In this document: positions 1-10,240 of the stretch, piece by piece | Layout: each line of letters opens with the position of its first letter | How positions within the stretch are numbered: position 1 is the stretch's first letter | Assembly (NCBI RefSeq): GCF_000485595.1 | Contig: NW_014577157.1 | Location: 462,853-495,352 of the forward strand | Reading direction: 5' to 3' | DNA from: Priapulus caudatus | Lineage: Eukaryota; Priapulida; Priapulimorpha; Priapulimorphida; Priapulidae | DNA length: 32,500 nucleotides | Made by a program: the position numbers and the translations under genes | The notes under the pieces: generated by a model | Told to the model about the DNA's origin: nothing | What the model saw: the letters and a program-made list of their open reading frames with translations, nothing else | Database searches by the model: none

Positions 1-3
<3 letters not shown>

Positions 4-66
<63 letters not shown>
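4..66. repeat. (GT)n microsatellite
   Basis: An uninterrupted GT dinucleotide tract of about 31 units lies at the very start of the window and may continue beyond it. Long alternating purine-pyrimidine DNA of this kind is hypervariable and prone to Z-DNA formation. Confidence 0.98.
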
Positions 67-67
<1 letters not shown>

Positions 68-775
68 ATGTAATAAGGGCAGTTACTAGGGACAGGTGTG
101 CATTGTGCGTGCCCTCTGCGTCACCCGCCGTACGGCGAGCATAATGAAATCAATCGAAAGCACTCACTAATTGAATCCCAGTCACAGAAACCCGAGGATT
201 ACGATTCAACGCGAGCGCGGCCCAACAACGCGGACAAATAGACCATCTCATTTAAGCAATTTAATAATGTTGCGATAAGAACTGGATTAATAACGGGAAA
301 TATACGCGGGAAGCAGCCAGCGGCTACCGATCGATGGCGTGATGCATTCATTATATGCCAACGTTTAATCGGCACTGAATATAAAACACAACAACCGGCC
401 GCGTGTCAGGAAAAGACGGGGCTCGTGCTATAGGATGCAGTGCATCACACTCTCTACAGGGAACATTAACATTGCATCTCAATTGGCGCGTTAACATCGA
501 CTCGCACGTGTTGCGTGCACGATTAAATATTAAATATTAAGTTATAACGCATTGATATTTTCCAGCAACCGCGTATCCTTCTTCATTCGCCTTTAACACC
601 GCAATTGAATTCTACTGTACTCGTAATTTAGCGTTCGCGCATTCAGAAATGAAATGTAAACGCGTCCGACGCAGCGTAGAGGCAGGCATTCAGTTAAAAT
701 AAAGGAACGCTTCTGAATTATCTCCGGAGACTTATGTCGTGATGCCAGAAATAAGCGTGCACTCCTGCGTGCAAG

Positions 776-784
776 TATATATAG
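776..784 (+). promoter_or_regulatory. TATA-like box
   Basis: The string TATATATAG fits the TATA consensus and lies about 275 bp upstream of the ATG of the THAP fragment. An E-box CACGTG follows near 846. No initiator or transcript evidence is visible. In AT-rich animal DNA such matches occur by chance, so this is only a candidate. Confidence 0.2.
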
Positions 785-898
785 CTAGTGCCCTTACACG
801 GTCACAGCTATCGCGAGTGGCATCCCTCGGTTGTTACTCACGCAGGCACGTGATCAGTGCGTGCATCAACGGGCACAGCCGCAGTGATCGGCATTGAA

Positions 899-909
899 CC
901 CCCCCCCCC
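899..909. repeat. poly-C tract
   Basis: A run of 11 cytosines. It is a probable length-variable mononucleotide repeat. Confidence 0.9.
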
Positions 910-1057
910 ATATCCCGCATTACGTGTTGCAATAATGGGGTTAGCCGCTAGCTTTTCCGCCAGGTGGTGCAGCGGGAGTTAGAGGTGTTACAACGATTGC
1001 GCAACGAACGAGTCAGTTGTAAAGATACAGGAATCATAGCGATATAACCAAGTTAAA

Positions 1058-1318
1058 ATGCCTTCGTACTGTTGTGTTCCTGGATGTAAGTCGGCTAAAG
1101 CTGGTCATAAGTTTCCAGCGAACCCGAATCTGAACTACAAATGGAGGGTTGCTGTGAGGAGAGTTGAGAAAACCACAAAAAAATGTGTGGAAACCGATGA
1201 GGTATTCTAAAGAAGATGCCTGATCGGGAAACTATTGACGCGTATATGCCAACAAATTTCAACAAACTGTTCCCAAACAAGAGTTATTTTAGATGCAACC
1301 GAGACTCCTATTGTGTGA
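1058..1318 (+). pseudogene. decayed THAP/DDE_Tnp_4 transposase fragment
   Basis: This is the remnant of a DNA-transposon transposase. Seen in frame from the ATG at 1058 are 50 codons starting MPSYCCVPGC. They carry Cys5 and Cys10 (C-x4-C), Phe19-Pro20 and Trp29, the order expected of the N-terminal half of a THAP C2CH zinc finger. The second half (C-x2-H and the AVPTIF-like end) is missing and the frame stops at 1208. In a second frame, 1216-1278 reads MPDRETIDAYMPTNF and ends in LFPN. A one-base shift near 1279 then gives RVILDATETPIV at 1280-1315, closed by TGA. This matches the start of DDE_Tnp_4 domains, where the Asp codon at 1292 would be the first catalytic acidic residue. Known: THAP plus DDE_Tnp_4 occurs in Harbinger/ISL2EU-like transposases of animals. 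Inferred: a large internal deletion fused the two parts. Alternatively, the first 50 codons could be an exon of a host gene. No terminal repeats were found. Confidence 0.72.
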
Positions 1319-3618
1319 TCGTTGCACGAGCCCCACCACCTCCCTTCTCGCGGTGGCCTCACGATAGATAGATACAGCCGCGGACTCTCTGTCGTCGCAG
1401 TGTCTCTCCATAGAAACGCATCACCACACAGGAAGCACCATTAGAAAGCTCGACGCAACACGAGCAGATATGCACGTACGATCTGAGATCGCAAACGTTT
1501 TCAACAGATGAGAACAGAACACCGCCCAAAGCTCGACAATCGAGATTACCATGGCGATGAATCAACAATATGTCGGTATACACATAGAGTATGTATATAA
1601 TAGGATCTCTATGGGTATAATACATGTACGAAGAGCAGACCAATGTTTGTACGTAGGCTGCTGGCTCGAGTCGCATGATGCAAACGGGTGATAGATCCGC
1701 GCAATAATAGTTGTTAGCATGATCGCAAAATCACAACCAATTCACCACCCAACGACTGCGACTGGCACACTTGAAGGAAAAATTCAAAATGCTAACCGGT
1801 CTCCTGTGTTGTTGCAGTACGTGCACGTTAACCTATCAAAGGCGCGACGAGGAAACCGATAAATCAGACCGGGTTAACTAGTCCATAGTCAGACTGTAAG
1901 CTCCCTTACTATACAAAACGTGTTTCTCCACATTTCCAAATAAATTACGCGAATACTACGAGAGCCAAGTTCAGACCAGCCATGGGATGCCAGCGATGCA
2001 GGAATTCGTCTATTTTTGCCTTGGGAAACGCAATCAATGACCACGAATGAACGTTGAACAGATGTTATTTTATCAACAAACTAGACCACTTTGAAAGGAA
2101 TTCCGCGTAAAAATGGCTCTAGTGATAACATGGTGCAGGGTATAAACTCAAAGATAAACGTCTTGGGTATATGTATCAAAATCAATTAATAATGTGCTTC
2201 GAATGGACTTATAAGTACTTTACGGAGCGTATTACGTATGTTATTATTTGGAGCAAATTATTGTGATACGGTTACTCTTCCTTTAGGCATTAAATCGCTA
2301 ACCGTAATGACAGAAACATTGTTTGGTGTTACTTTTATGCCTACACTGCTGGAGGTCTGGCAGATATGGTGTGGGGTAGTATCCCATGGTGTGCCCCTCT
2401 AGATCTATTATTACCAAGGTGACCTGGCGGCTAATTTAGCAAGACCTACATAATACTATCGTGGCAACTTTTCTAGAAACCTGCGTGGTAAAAGTCAGAA
2501 TTCAGCACATGTCAATTTCCAAATGCATGTAGCTCTATAGCTACATAACGTCTAAAATGACAGAGTAACCTGAAACCGCATCAATACCTCATTTACAAGC
2601 TTTTACGCCCTGTGCCGTAAAGCTGGGCTGTGGTTATACCACACTTTGCCTGTCGGAATTGGTAATACCACTATACTTAACGATCGAGTTTCCCACAAAA
2701 GACAATAACAGGTCAAACGTGCGACTCTGTGGCATTTGCGCTGGTATTCCTACGAATATATACACCATCCACAGCCAGTCCAACGTCAACCAAACATTAC
2801 ACAAAAAGGGCAGTTTTAAATAACATACGCCACACAACGAAAATTGTGATTTACAAGGCACGATTGTGAAGTGCCCTGCTTCTGTCCCATGCTCCCCAAT
2901 CACAAAGTTCGTATTCAGCGACGCCCCGATCCGCTTTTTCATGTGAGCTGCAATGATGTAACATAAACCATGAGAGGGCGCAATTTCCAAAAGCCCGCTA
3001 TCTCATTATGGTATAGCCTTTCCAATATTTTGCTCTGGGGAACAATGTCGCTTTGAAATGATGAATAATGCGCAATTCATACAAGTTGATATTGAACAGA
3101 AATCGGTTCATTTCGTGGTCTTTGTTCGCATCGAAATTAAATGAATAGATGTCATGCGGATTGGGCGCGTATCGTACCCTTTGTCTAGCCCACCCCTATG
3201 TTTCAGGCCAATATTCAGTGAAATATTGCAACAGATATGAACGTAACTAACTTCCCTTGGGCCGTGTGGTGCTGTCATATGATACATAGACACCTGTCAA
3301 GCAAAGTACCTGACTGCCAAGACTGTGTGGCACTGTCACTTGCATTGTACCTTCGTTGAGAGCGGCATGCCATTGTCGCATTGAAAACATATTAGTTAGC
3401 ACTGAACGTCTCGCACCTCCCACTCCCCGCCATCCGTCGAGTCGATGTTAAATCTGCCGTAATCAAATCGGCAATTTGTCAGGCGAACAGAGAGCTGTCA
3501 CGCGCAGAGCCTTGAGCGGTGTGTTTCGCGTTTCACGTCCGATCGAATCACCTGCCCTACATACATATGTAAAGGCGAGCAAACATCGTCTACAAGCGCT
3601 TATACATGCCTTCCACCG
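1319..3618. other. non-genic stretch
   Basis: I see no gene here. Open frames up to 118 codons exist on the minus strand (2634-2990), but they show no recognisable domain or splice structure. No tandem or inverted repeat of note was seen. Confidence 0.55.
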
Positions 3619-3632
3619 ACACACACACGCGC

Positions 3633-3669
<37 letters not shown>

Positions 3670-3717
3670 TGCACGCACGCACGCACACACACACACACAC
3701 ACAAACTCTCTCTCTCT
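3619..3717. repeat. compound (AC)n(ACGC)n(AC)n(CT)n microsatellite
   Basis: An AC run passes into GC, then about twelve ACGC/GCAC tetramers, then AC again and a short CT run. Apparent ORFs of alternating His/Thr/Ala/Arg or Cys/Val on either strand are simple-sequence artefacts. Confidence 0.97.
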
Positions 3718-5701
3718 TCCCTCGTCGACTGTATACCGCCTTCCCTCTACACGCCAGTAATCACAGAAAGCTAGCGACGGAGACAGACACACGTGTGAAG
3801 TTTTCACACCGCCACGGCTTGCTGGACGCTGTCAGATGCGCAGCTGCGTAAACAGCGATCTCGATTTAACACGCTGACAGTAATGAACAATGACGATTGT
3901 GTGTGCGAGGGCCTGCAGATACGTTGCGTTTAGCCGACTATTTGCGCGAAAGTAGAATAAAACTATAATTAATTCGATGAACGTTCAGCGGAGAGAAAGC
4001 CACCCGCTGCAGTTTCTCTACATCATTCGTCCAGCAGAGGCATAATTAGAAGCACTACTAATGCAAAACGTATTTCCGCTCGCACAAATGGGCCTCCTCT
4101 TCTCTGCGTCCGGTCAGTTTGCAGTCATATTGCTAACACGCTAATCGAGCCTCTGGCTGGCCTAAGCTGCGATGATGATTCAAATGCGAACCGATTGTGC
4201 ACAGTCACACAGGATCTCGCCACTCAACACACTGCCTGTCAACCTGCCGTGTTGCTGCTGCTGCTGCTGCTGCCCGTCATCAAATATCAGAGATGATTGT
4301 TAGCTTCTGTAAACTCGACACGTATAATGTGTTCTCAACTAAGTGCTAGTACCTGCTTTTCGATGCAATTTGTAATTGCAATATCTTCTGCAAGCAATAG
4401 CTTGCCGCAAACGAGCTACACGGCACCGTCCGATATCTTGTTTATGATTTAACTAATTAAATATCAGGTAAATAATTAACTAATTGCTCGCAGCAGCTGC
4501 GATCAAATAGCTCTAGCGCACAGATATAATGGCCATTTAAATGCTTGGAGGGAATCATTATTACATGCACATTCACGATTGTGTTGCAATCACCACCCGC
4601 CTTGAGATTGACCGGGACCCGGACTACAACCCGCCTACATCGTTGCGCAGTATCGACATAAGCGCTACCAAACAATCTACCTAGTCAGGCAAAAGCTGCT
4701 GAGAATCAGGGAACATAGAGCAGGGCACGTAATGACACTGTTGGCGGAACGCTCATCTGTAAAGCCGCTGACAGTAAGTACTAGTGAACTACGCCAACGC
4801 ATTGAAATGCAGCGCAGAGAATTCTAAACCGTTAGACACCCACCCACATAATAGAGGGTTAGCTGGGCAAAATTCCATCGACAAATTAGGCAGCCAGCAC
4901 GGACAGAACCTACAGAATTTCAGGCACTTGTCACCCCCGCCCACTCTAGAATAAGTACTGTCGCTAGTCAGCTAGTTGTTATGCCCCGGTCACCTACTCA
5001 CTACCCGTTAAAACCAAGAATGGCTTCTAATAATATATTGGTTAAAATCAAGTGCCAGTGTTTTCCGGCTGTTGATTTTCGTTGTTGGCCTAAATGATAT
5101 TTTTTGGAAAACAGAAAAAAGCGCACCATGAGGTTGGAATATCGCGAGCGCGACATATGGCACACTAAACTAGAGTGTAAACCTTCCTCAATCAAGTACG
5201 GCATATGGCATATACTACGCGCCGGGGGTCGCAACATAGCATCACATGCTGCCAGCCAGTACATCACGAACCATGCGCAAATGTAAAGAAGACAGGATGT
5301 AGATCCACGAATAAAAGTATACCCGGTATCGTCGAAGTACACGACAACGCATTATCTTCCACTACGTGATCTCCACACTTCACAACTAACTAATGACGAA
5401 ACGTGGAAGATCCTCAACATTTGAGAGAAGTGGCCCTGCCCACTTGTCAGCCTGATGGCGAATCGTATGCAGCACGTGGGTGAATGTGGGTAATGGAAAA
5501 CAAATATTTCGACATGTGTTTTGCAATCACAAATTGATTTCGTTGGCATATACCATCGCACAGCAGTTGCGACACTTAGCACACACACCTAGAATGTTCC
5601 ATCATCATATAACAGCCATTGCGTGGAAATGTCAGAGCTGTTTTGTTGCGTGAATGTGACTGTTCCCCTTTCTGTTACCCCGCAACTATAGAAGCCAAAG
5701 G
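3718..5701. other. non-genic stretch
   Basis: I see no supportable gene. The stretch contains the GCT repeat at 4254-4273 and a perfect 15-nt palindrome with an E-box core (TCGCAGCAGCTGCGA, 4488-4502). Small overlapping frames on both strands around 5000-5590 lack any family signature. Confidence 0.5.
4254..4273. repeat. (GCT)n trinucleotide repeat
   Basis: About seven GCT/CTG units in a row. They are not inside any supportable reading frame. Confidence 0.95.
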
Positions 5702-5813
5702 GAAATGCGAACAAAGAGATGCGATTATGAAAGAAGTATCAGAATGCGATATAAGAATGCGATTATATATAAAGAAGTAAGATTATGAAAGGGTGGAAAT
5801 TAAATCGCATTTC
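5702..5813. repeat. short direct repeats bounded by a 9-bp inverted repeat
   Basis: The segment begins with GAAATGCGA and ends with its exact complement TCGCATTTC. Between them, ATGCGATTAT occurs twice, with two AAGAAGTA words and two GATTATGAAAG words. This is two diverged direct copies of roughly 40 bp. It could be a small decayed tandem duplication. No flanking duplication was seen. Confidence 0.5.
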
Positions 5814-6226
5814 ACATCTACGAAGGTTCTAAATACTTACTACTTAAGACGAACAGACGATCCGCCTCGATGCTAATTGTGAATAATACATCACGCACTA
5901 TCAGACAGCATCAAAACTTAAGCTCTAATTTTATCCTATTGGCGGGTTAGCTTGTCAGGTGGACGCAACAGCAAGAGACATAATTATCGTTTGCCCTTGT
6001 ACACGTCACGGCTTTGCAGCCACGAAGGAAAGCTGTCTAAAAATGTGATTGATGCGAAGAAGCTTTGTGAAGGAGTCTTTTCAGCTAGAGCAATTAAATC
6101 TTATTTTGAGTTCTGTTGGCTCTATGATGTGAGCGAGCCTGCAAGTCTTGGCAGAAGTGAAGTAACAGGTCACATGCCAACACTGTAAAAACAAGACGTG
6201 TATTCGTAAAGCCGTTGTGCACCCCG
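5814..6226. other. non-genic stretch before the MITE
   Basis: One frame (5952-6188, plus strand) is open for 78 codons but lacks an ATG at its start and has no recognisable motif. Nothing else is seen. Confidence 0.5.
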
Positions 6227-6232
6227 CCCGTG

Positions 6233-6613
6233 TATGGCAGGCGATGTGAGACACAAATGGTATTTAGTGACAGTCACAAATTCGAATTAATGTTTATCAT
6301 ATATTCCATTTAGTGACAGCTAGTCATTAAATCAACCAATCAGTTACAACTTATTTTTTCTCAGCCAATCATAGGCATGGAATTACTGACAAACAGAAAT
6401 GGCAGGCGAGGTGGGATACAAATGGTATTTAGTGACAGTCTCAAATTCGAATTAATGTCTATCATATATTACATTTAATGACCGTCATTAAATCAACTAA
6501 TCAGATACAACTTATTTTTTCTCAGCCAATCATAGCCATGAAATTATTGACAAACACTAAATGATTTAATGATAGTCACTAAATACCATTTATGTCCCAC
6601 CTCGCCTGCCATA
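6233..6613. mobile_element. MITE-like non-autonomous DNA transposon with internal duplication
   Basis: The left end (6233-6277) and the reverse complement of the right end (6569-6613) both begin TATGGCAGGCGA and stay alignable for about 45 bp, with roughly 39 matches. They share AAATGGTATTTAGTGAC. The direct repeat CCCGTG lies exactly outside both ends (6227-6232 and 6614-6619), as expected for a 6-bp target-site duplication. Internally, the left end and its following sequence are repeated with a 165-bp period (from 6234 and again from 6399). Each copy carries ATTTARTGAC and its complement as a small palindrome, and a CCAATCA-containing stretch. There is no coding capacity, so it would have been mobilised in trans. 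The superfamily is not identified; a 6-bp duplication is compatible with Dada-like elements, but this is weak evidence. Confidence 0.8.
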
Positions 6614-6619
6614 CCCGTG

Positions 6620-8780
6620 CGTCATGCTAGTTTCAACCAACCTCACGATGGTTTTCAGCATGACTTGCACACTGCCAGAAGTGGTTTCATTCCTGTCCAC
6701 CTCACGCTTTCCATAAAGTTACTACACAACCACTTCTACCAGCGCGAGCATATATATAATTTCCACCCTTGCAAATCATTCTGCCAATCGATTGATCCAC
6801 CTTGCTCTTCGTTGGATCCACGCGTCTTTTATCTCCTGCTAATAATTTTCTCAATTACGTTTCGTAAGAAAACCGAGGCGGGAGATTTTTTCGATAAAAA
6901 GACTAATCTAATCAGCAGCAGTCCGTCTGACAATAACAGCCATGAACGACTACCAGTGACGCGCACGGCGGTGTTCCAACAAATTAAGTGCGCATACAAC
7001 CCTAAAACTGCATAAACCTCGCAGCTAACTACAATAGATACACGTACTGTGAGCATGGCTGCATCATTAAATAAGCACGAAACGTTCTCAATAAGCCTAA
7101 AATGCGCAGCAAATTTTGAATTTTCAAAAACTTTTTCGCATAAAAGGATTTGCGCACCGAATGACAAAACCAACGATAACAATATGCAAACGCAATGGCG
7201 AAATATATGCTGGCACGAAAATACATGACGTAAGCACATTTTACAACTGTGTAATGAATGAACGTTGAATAATAAATTACAGACCATTTTAGCATAGAAG
7301 TACGATGGCATTTATAGGCAATATAGGTTAGATAACTGAATGTACTACTTTGACGCAGACGATCTAACCGGTTGAAAATATTAACGGTCTTCTACGTACT
7401 TTAAAATAGATATTTAGACAGATGGGAATTAATGGTTGGAAATACGGGGGGTTGCAAATTGGGCTACCGTTCGGTGTTTCATTGACCGTTGTTAACGCCA
7501 TGCTAACGATGAACTGTTAAAGAGGGATGACTAGTATCGACCTCTGTTAGATTCCCAAGGTTCTTCTTACTGCTGTGACGATGCAGAACTACGTTACGTT
7601 ACGCTCCCCTACACACCCCGGAATTTGACTGGATGGTGCGTGGGTGGGGTACGGCCGGTGAAGTACTCCCATGCTGGATTGGGCCACGGCGCCCCCTCAT
7701 GGACCCTTCCTGCACTGGGTGGGTTAGAAAAAACTTTTTTCAGATTCATTTTCAAGTACTGATAGATAAAATAGCCAAGGTATTATATTGTTATATTGTT
7801 CTTTAGATGCAAGTGGAAGTAACGGGATATAAAGCTTGGCAGTTTTGTGCAGTAATGCGTGTGTGGGTGCGTAAGAGCGCGCGCGCAGTCAACAGATTTG
7901 TGTGATTTAAAGTGATCGTATATTGAAGTGTCTACGGTTGTGTGGAGTTTGAATCATATCATGTTATGCATGACAAAGGACGCGTAAATATGTGTATGCT
8001 TAAAAAATATCTTCTTTCTAGTGAGTGTGCTCAAAATTTTCCTAGTGCTTAGGAAAGCTTGCGAAGAGTATTTTTGACATTAGCGCCACAATTATTATAG
8101 TCATAACTATCACATACATAAATCGAACAATTGCCCTATAATTTGTTATTAACTCGATACGACTTTAAAAAGTCGGCTGCATTTCAGCAAACATGCCGCC
8201 TTTTAAAGTAACGATTACTCTGTTCTCACATTTTCTCGACCGTTCTGGTACTTACCGGTACTTCTTGCGTAACACTATGCCAGTACTTATAGGCTAACAT
8301 GTCTTAGAAAACTCACACATCTCGAATTTTCTGAATATATACACCGGTCTGCATTTCACAGTAGATTGTTTTGCATATTTTAACACAAATAACACATGAT
8401 TCTCGCACCTCACGAGATACCATAGATGGGTACCTTGTCTCCACACATTATTACCGTTGTCTACATATCGAGTTGGGGTGCCATGCAGTATATAGAACAA
8501 TTTACGTCACAGAATCAGATACACTTGTATTTGAGGTGCCATTTTCAGATTTCATTTTTTGCGAATTTTAGGAATGTAAGCGCAAGTTCGCTGTTAATTT
8601 GTTCTTTTATAGCATATAGCTGCAGAAAATCGTCGTAATTTTCCACACTGGAGTAATCAGTAAAATATGCTTGCGATCCCAATTTGTCTACATGCCTTTA
8701 TGTTTCCATTTATTTGAGAGATAACAGCTAGGGCCGTAGTGGCCTCCCAAAAAGTGCCACTGCAGAAATATGTAGCCGAT
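6620..8780. other. non-genic stretch
   Basis: I see no supportable gene. Overlapping frames of 148-160 codons around 6569-7311 lie on opposite strands, and the first includes the right end of the MITE. They show no recognisable domain. A more G/C-rich patch at 7600-7720 could be part of an unknown repeat. Confidence 0.5.
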
Positions 8781-8862
8781 GCGGGGGGTCTGGGGGTACC
8801 CCCCCCCAAAGAAAATGTTTGAAATGTAGAGCCTGGAAATGGCATTTCCTGCATTTTCAGGC
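8781..8862. repeat. G/C-rich palindrome cluster, possible repeat fragment
   Basis: A G-run is followed by the perfect 12-nt palindrome GGGGGTACCCCC (8792-8803) within a run of nine C. Then comes GGAAATG-G-CATTTCC (8835-8849), which sits inside a wider GCCTG...CAGGC stem (8831-8862). The layout resembles G/C-palindromic ends of dispersed repeats in invertebrate genomes, but I cannot name a family. A minus-strand frame across it (8657-8890) is unlikely to be a gene. Confidence 0.45.
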
Positions 8863-9439
8863 TATGTTGAAAGCAACCAATTCTGATCATTTTAAAAGGT
8901 CAATTTGAAAATTTCAAAGAGGAATGTAGCTAAAGCTGATGTTTTGACTATAAGTATATAAAGTATCTAAAATATATATTATGAGTATGATAACTAATAA
9001 AACATTATTGTACAAAATCTATGTATATACTATCAAGCTACATAATTACTGAAAAATAAGCCTATTTTTCAATCTGCATTTACTACTTTCACTATGTATG
9101 GCCTATACATCTGTATGTTTTGAAGTTTGATTTGAATGGCACATTGTCATATTAAGTACACTTCCAAATCTTGCAGCACTGATATAACACCTCTAATGTC
9201 AGTATTAATAGCTAATACCAGACAGTCCAGTCATGATAACGTATTTTATTTTTTTATTATTCCAATTTTAAATTTTACTGAAATTATACATTTCCTGCTT
9301 CATCTACCTTGTCTACATGTCTCGGTGCACATGCATGCACCACAATTGCCAAAATTGTTGAGCCTTAACTGGGTTCGCTGCTGGCGTCGGCGGGGCGGGC
9401 GGCCTGGGCACTCCATAATATTATATTTGCATGCGTAGT
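8863..9439. other. AT-rich non-genic stretch
   Basis: No gene, repeat array or RNA is recognised here. The short plus-strand frame at 9136-9438 has no recognisable features. Confidence 0.5.
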
Positions 9440-9699
9440 ATGTCTGCCGCGGTAGAGCACCCCCATTTTCTCAACCCTAACCCTAAACTTCCGTTCAGTG
9501 CCATCGGCATCTTTAAGAAATATCTCGTTCCAGCAGCATCAAGTTTAGTGACCATTGCAGATCTTGCATTTTTGCTCGTTCCGGAGACCCTAGTTTTTAA
9601 TAATTCCGTTCCAGTGCATCTGTACTTCAGGAATACGTGAAGCCGAGTCGCCGTCAAGCGCATGCATGCAAACGGAGCTGGTGTGTTGTATGTGTGCGT

Positions 9700-9940
9700 C
9701 GCGTGCGTTGTCTCTCTCTTCTCTACTCTCTCCTCTCTCTCTCTGTGCGTGTGTCTGTGTGGTGTGGTGGGCTGTGCTGTGTGTGTCGTGTGTGCTGTGT
9801 GTGTGCTGTGTTGCTGTGTGTGTGTGTGTGTGTGTGCGTGTATGTGTCGTGTGTGCTGTGTGCTGCTGTGTGTGTGTAGGCCGTCTGTTGTGTGTGTGTG
9901 TGCTTGCTGTGCTGTGCGTGTCGTGTGCGTTCGCGTTCAT
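9700..9940. repeat. imperfect GT/CT-rich simple sequence
   Basis: CT-rich sequence passes into imperfect GTGT/GCTGTG sequence with very few adenines on the plus strand. Three overlapping Cys/Val-rich frames of 80-156 codons arise only from the repeat composition. Confidence 0.95.
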
Positions 9941-10034
9941 CTCTCTCGCGGTCATGTTTTCTTCTCCTCTACATAATACAACAATTATTTGTTCAAGCAT
10001 GCCTACAGCCATAGATTTTAAGCAAATCACTGTT

Positions 10035-10046
10035 CCCCCCCCCCCC
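10035..10046. repeat. poly-C tract
   Basis: A run of 12 cytosines. A similar 10-C run lies at 10216-10225. Both follow the minisatellite core words. Confidence 0.9.
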
Positions 10047-10240
10047 ATTTCCGGACTGTCTTTTAAACGTGTCCAGTGTCATAGCATTGAATTCCAACGA
10101 AATGCTAGTTCCGGAGACCCCCATTTTCGAACATAGCCAATTCCAGAGCATATACCACATTCAACAAACATTAGTTCCAGAGACCCCCATTTTCAGGTCT
10201 GAGTTAGTTCCAGAGCCCCCCCCCCATTTTTGACTTTGCA

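Larger units (their letters stand above)
67..1057. other. non-genic stretch upstream of the transposase fossil
   Basis: I see no supportable gene here. The stretch holds a TATA-like site near 776, an 11-C run at 899-909 and a CTCF-like motif near 957. No open frame of note is present on either strand. Confidence 0.6.
9440..10240 (-). repeat. diverged minisatellite with GGAAC core, about 35-bp spacing
   Basis: On the minus strand the word GGAAC, often within GTCTCYGGAACTA and preceded by AAAATGGGGG, recurs many times. Neighbouring cores are mostly 34-38 bp apart, with some gaps near 51 bp. Clear members in plus-strand orientation lie near 9580, 10107, 10162 and 10205 (TTCCRGAGACCCCCATTTT and variants). 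Weaker members (GTTCCAG, GTTCAG) lie at 9490-9620. Two telomere-like CCCTAA words near 9473 are part of this domain. The array is split by the GT/CT-rich tract at 9700-9940. A minus-strand frame of 80 codons through it reflects the repeat and is not a gene. Confidence 0.6.

Noticed and set aside
3463-3851. Overlapping ORFs over the compound microsatellite
   Set aside because: Repeat artefact; the reading frames on both strands depend on the ACGC tract.
6829-7311. 160-codon minus-strand ORF
   Set aside because: No domain recognised, and a 148-codon opposite-strand frame overlaps its end; frames of this size occur by chance in this window.
8262-8320. Possible minus-strand exon ending in CCG/GTAAGT
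   Set aside because: Only about 15 codons are open from an ATG and no acceptor or homology supports it.
9471-9488. Telomeric repeat CCCTAACCCTAAA
   Set aside because: Only two units, inside a diverged minisatellite; too short to be an interstitial telomere by itself.
9637-10136. Cys/Val-rich ORFs of 80-156 codons and a His/Thr-rich minus-strand ORF
   Set aside because: They are translations of GT/CT simple sequence; all three frames are open, as expected when stop codons are rare in the repeat.
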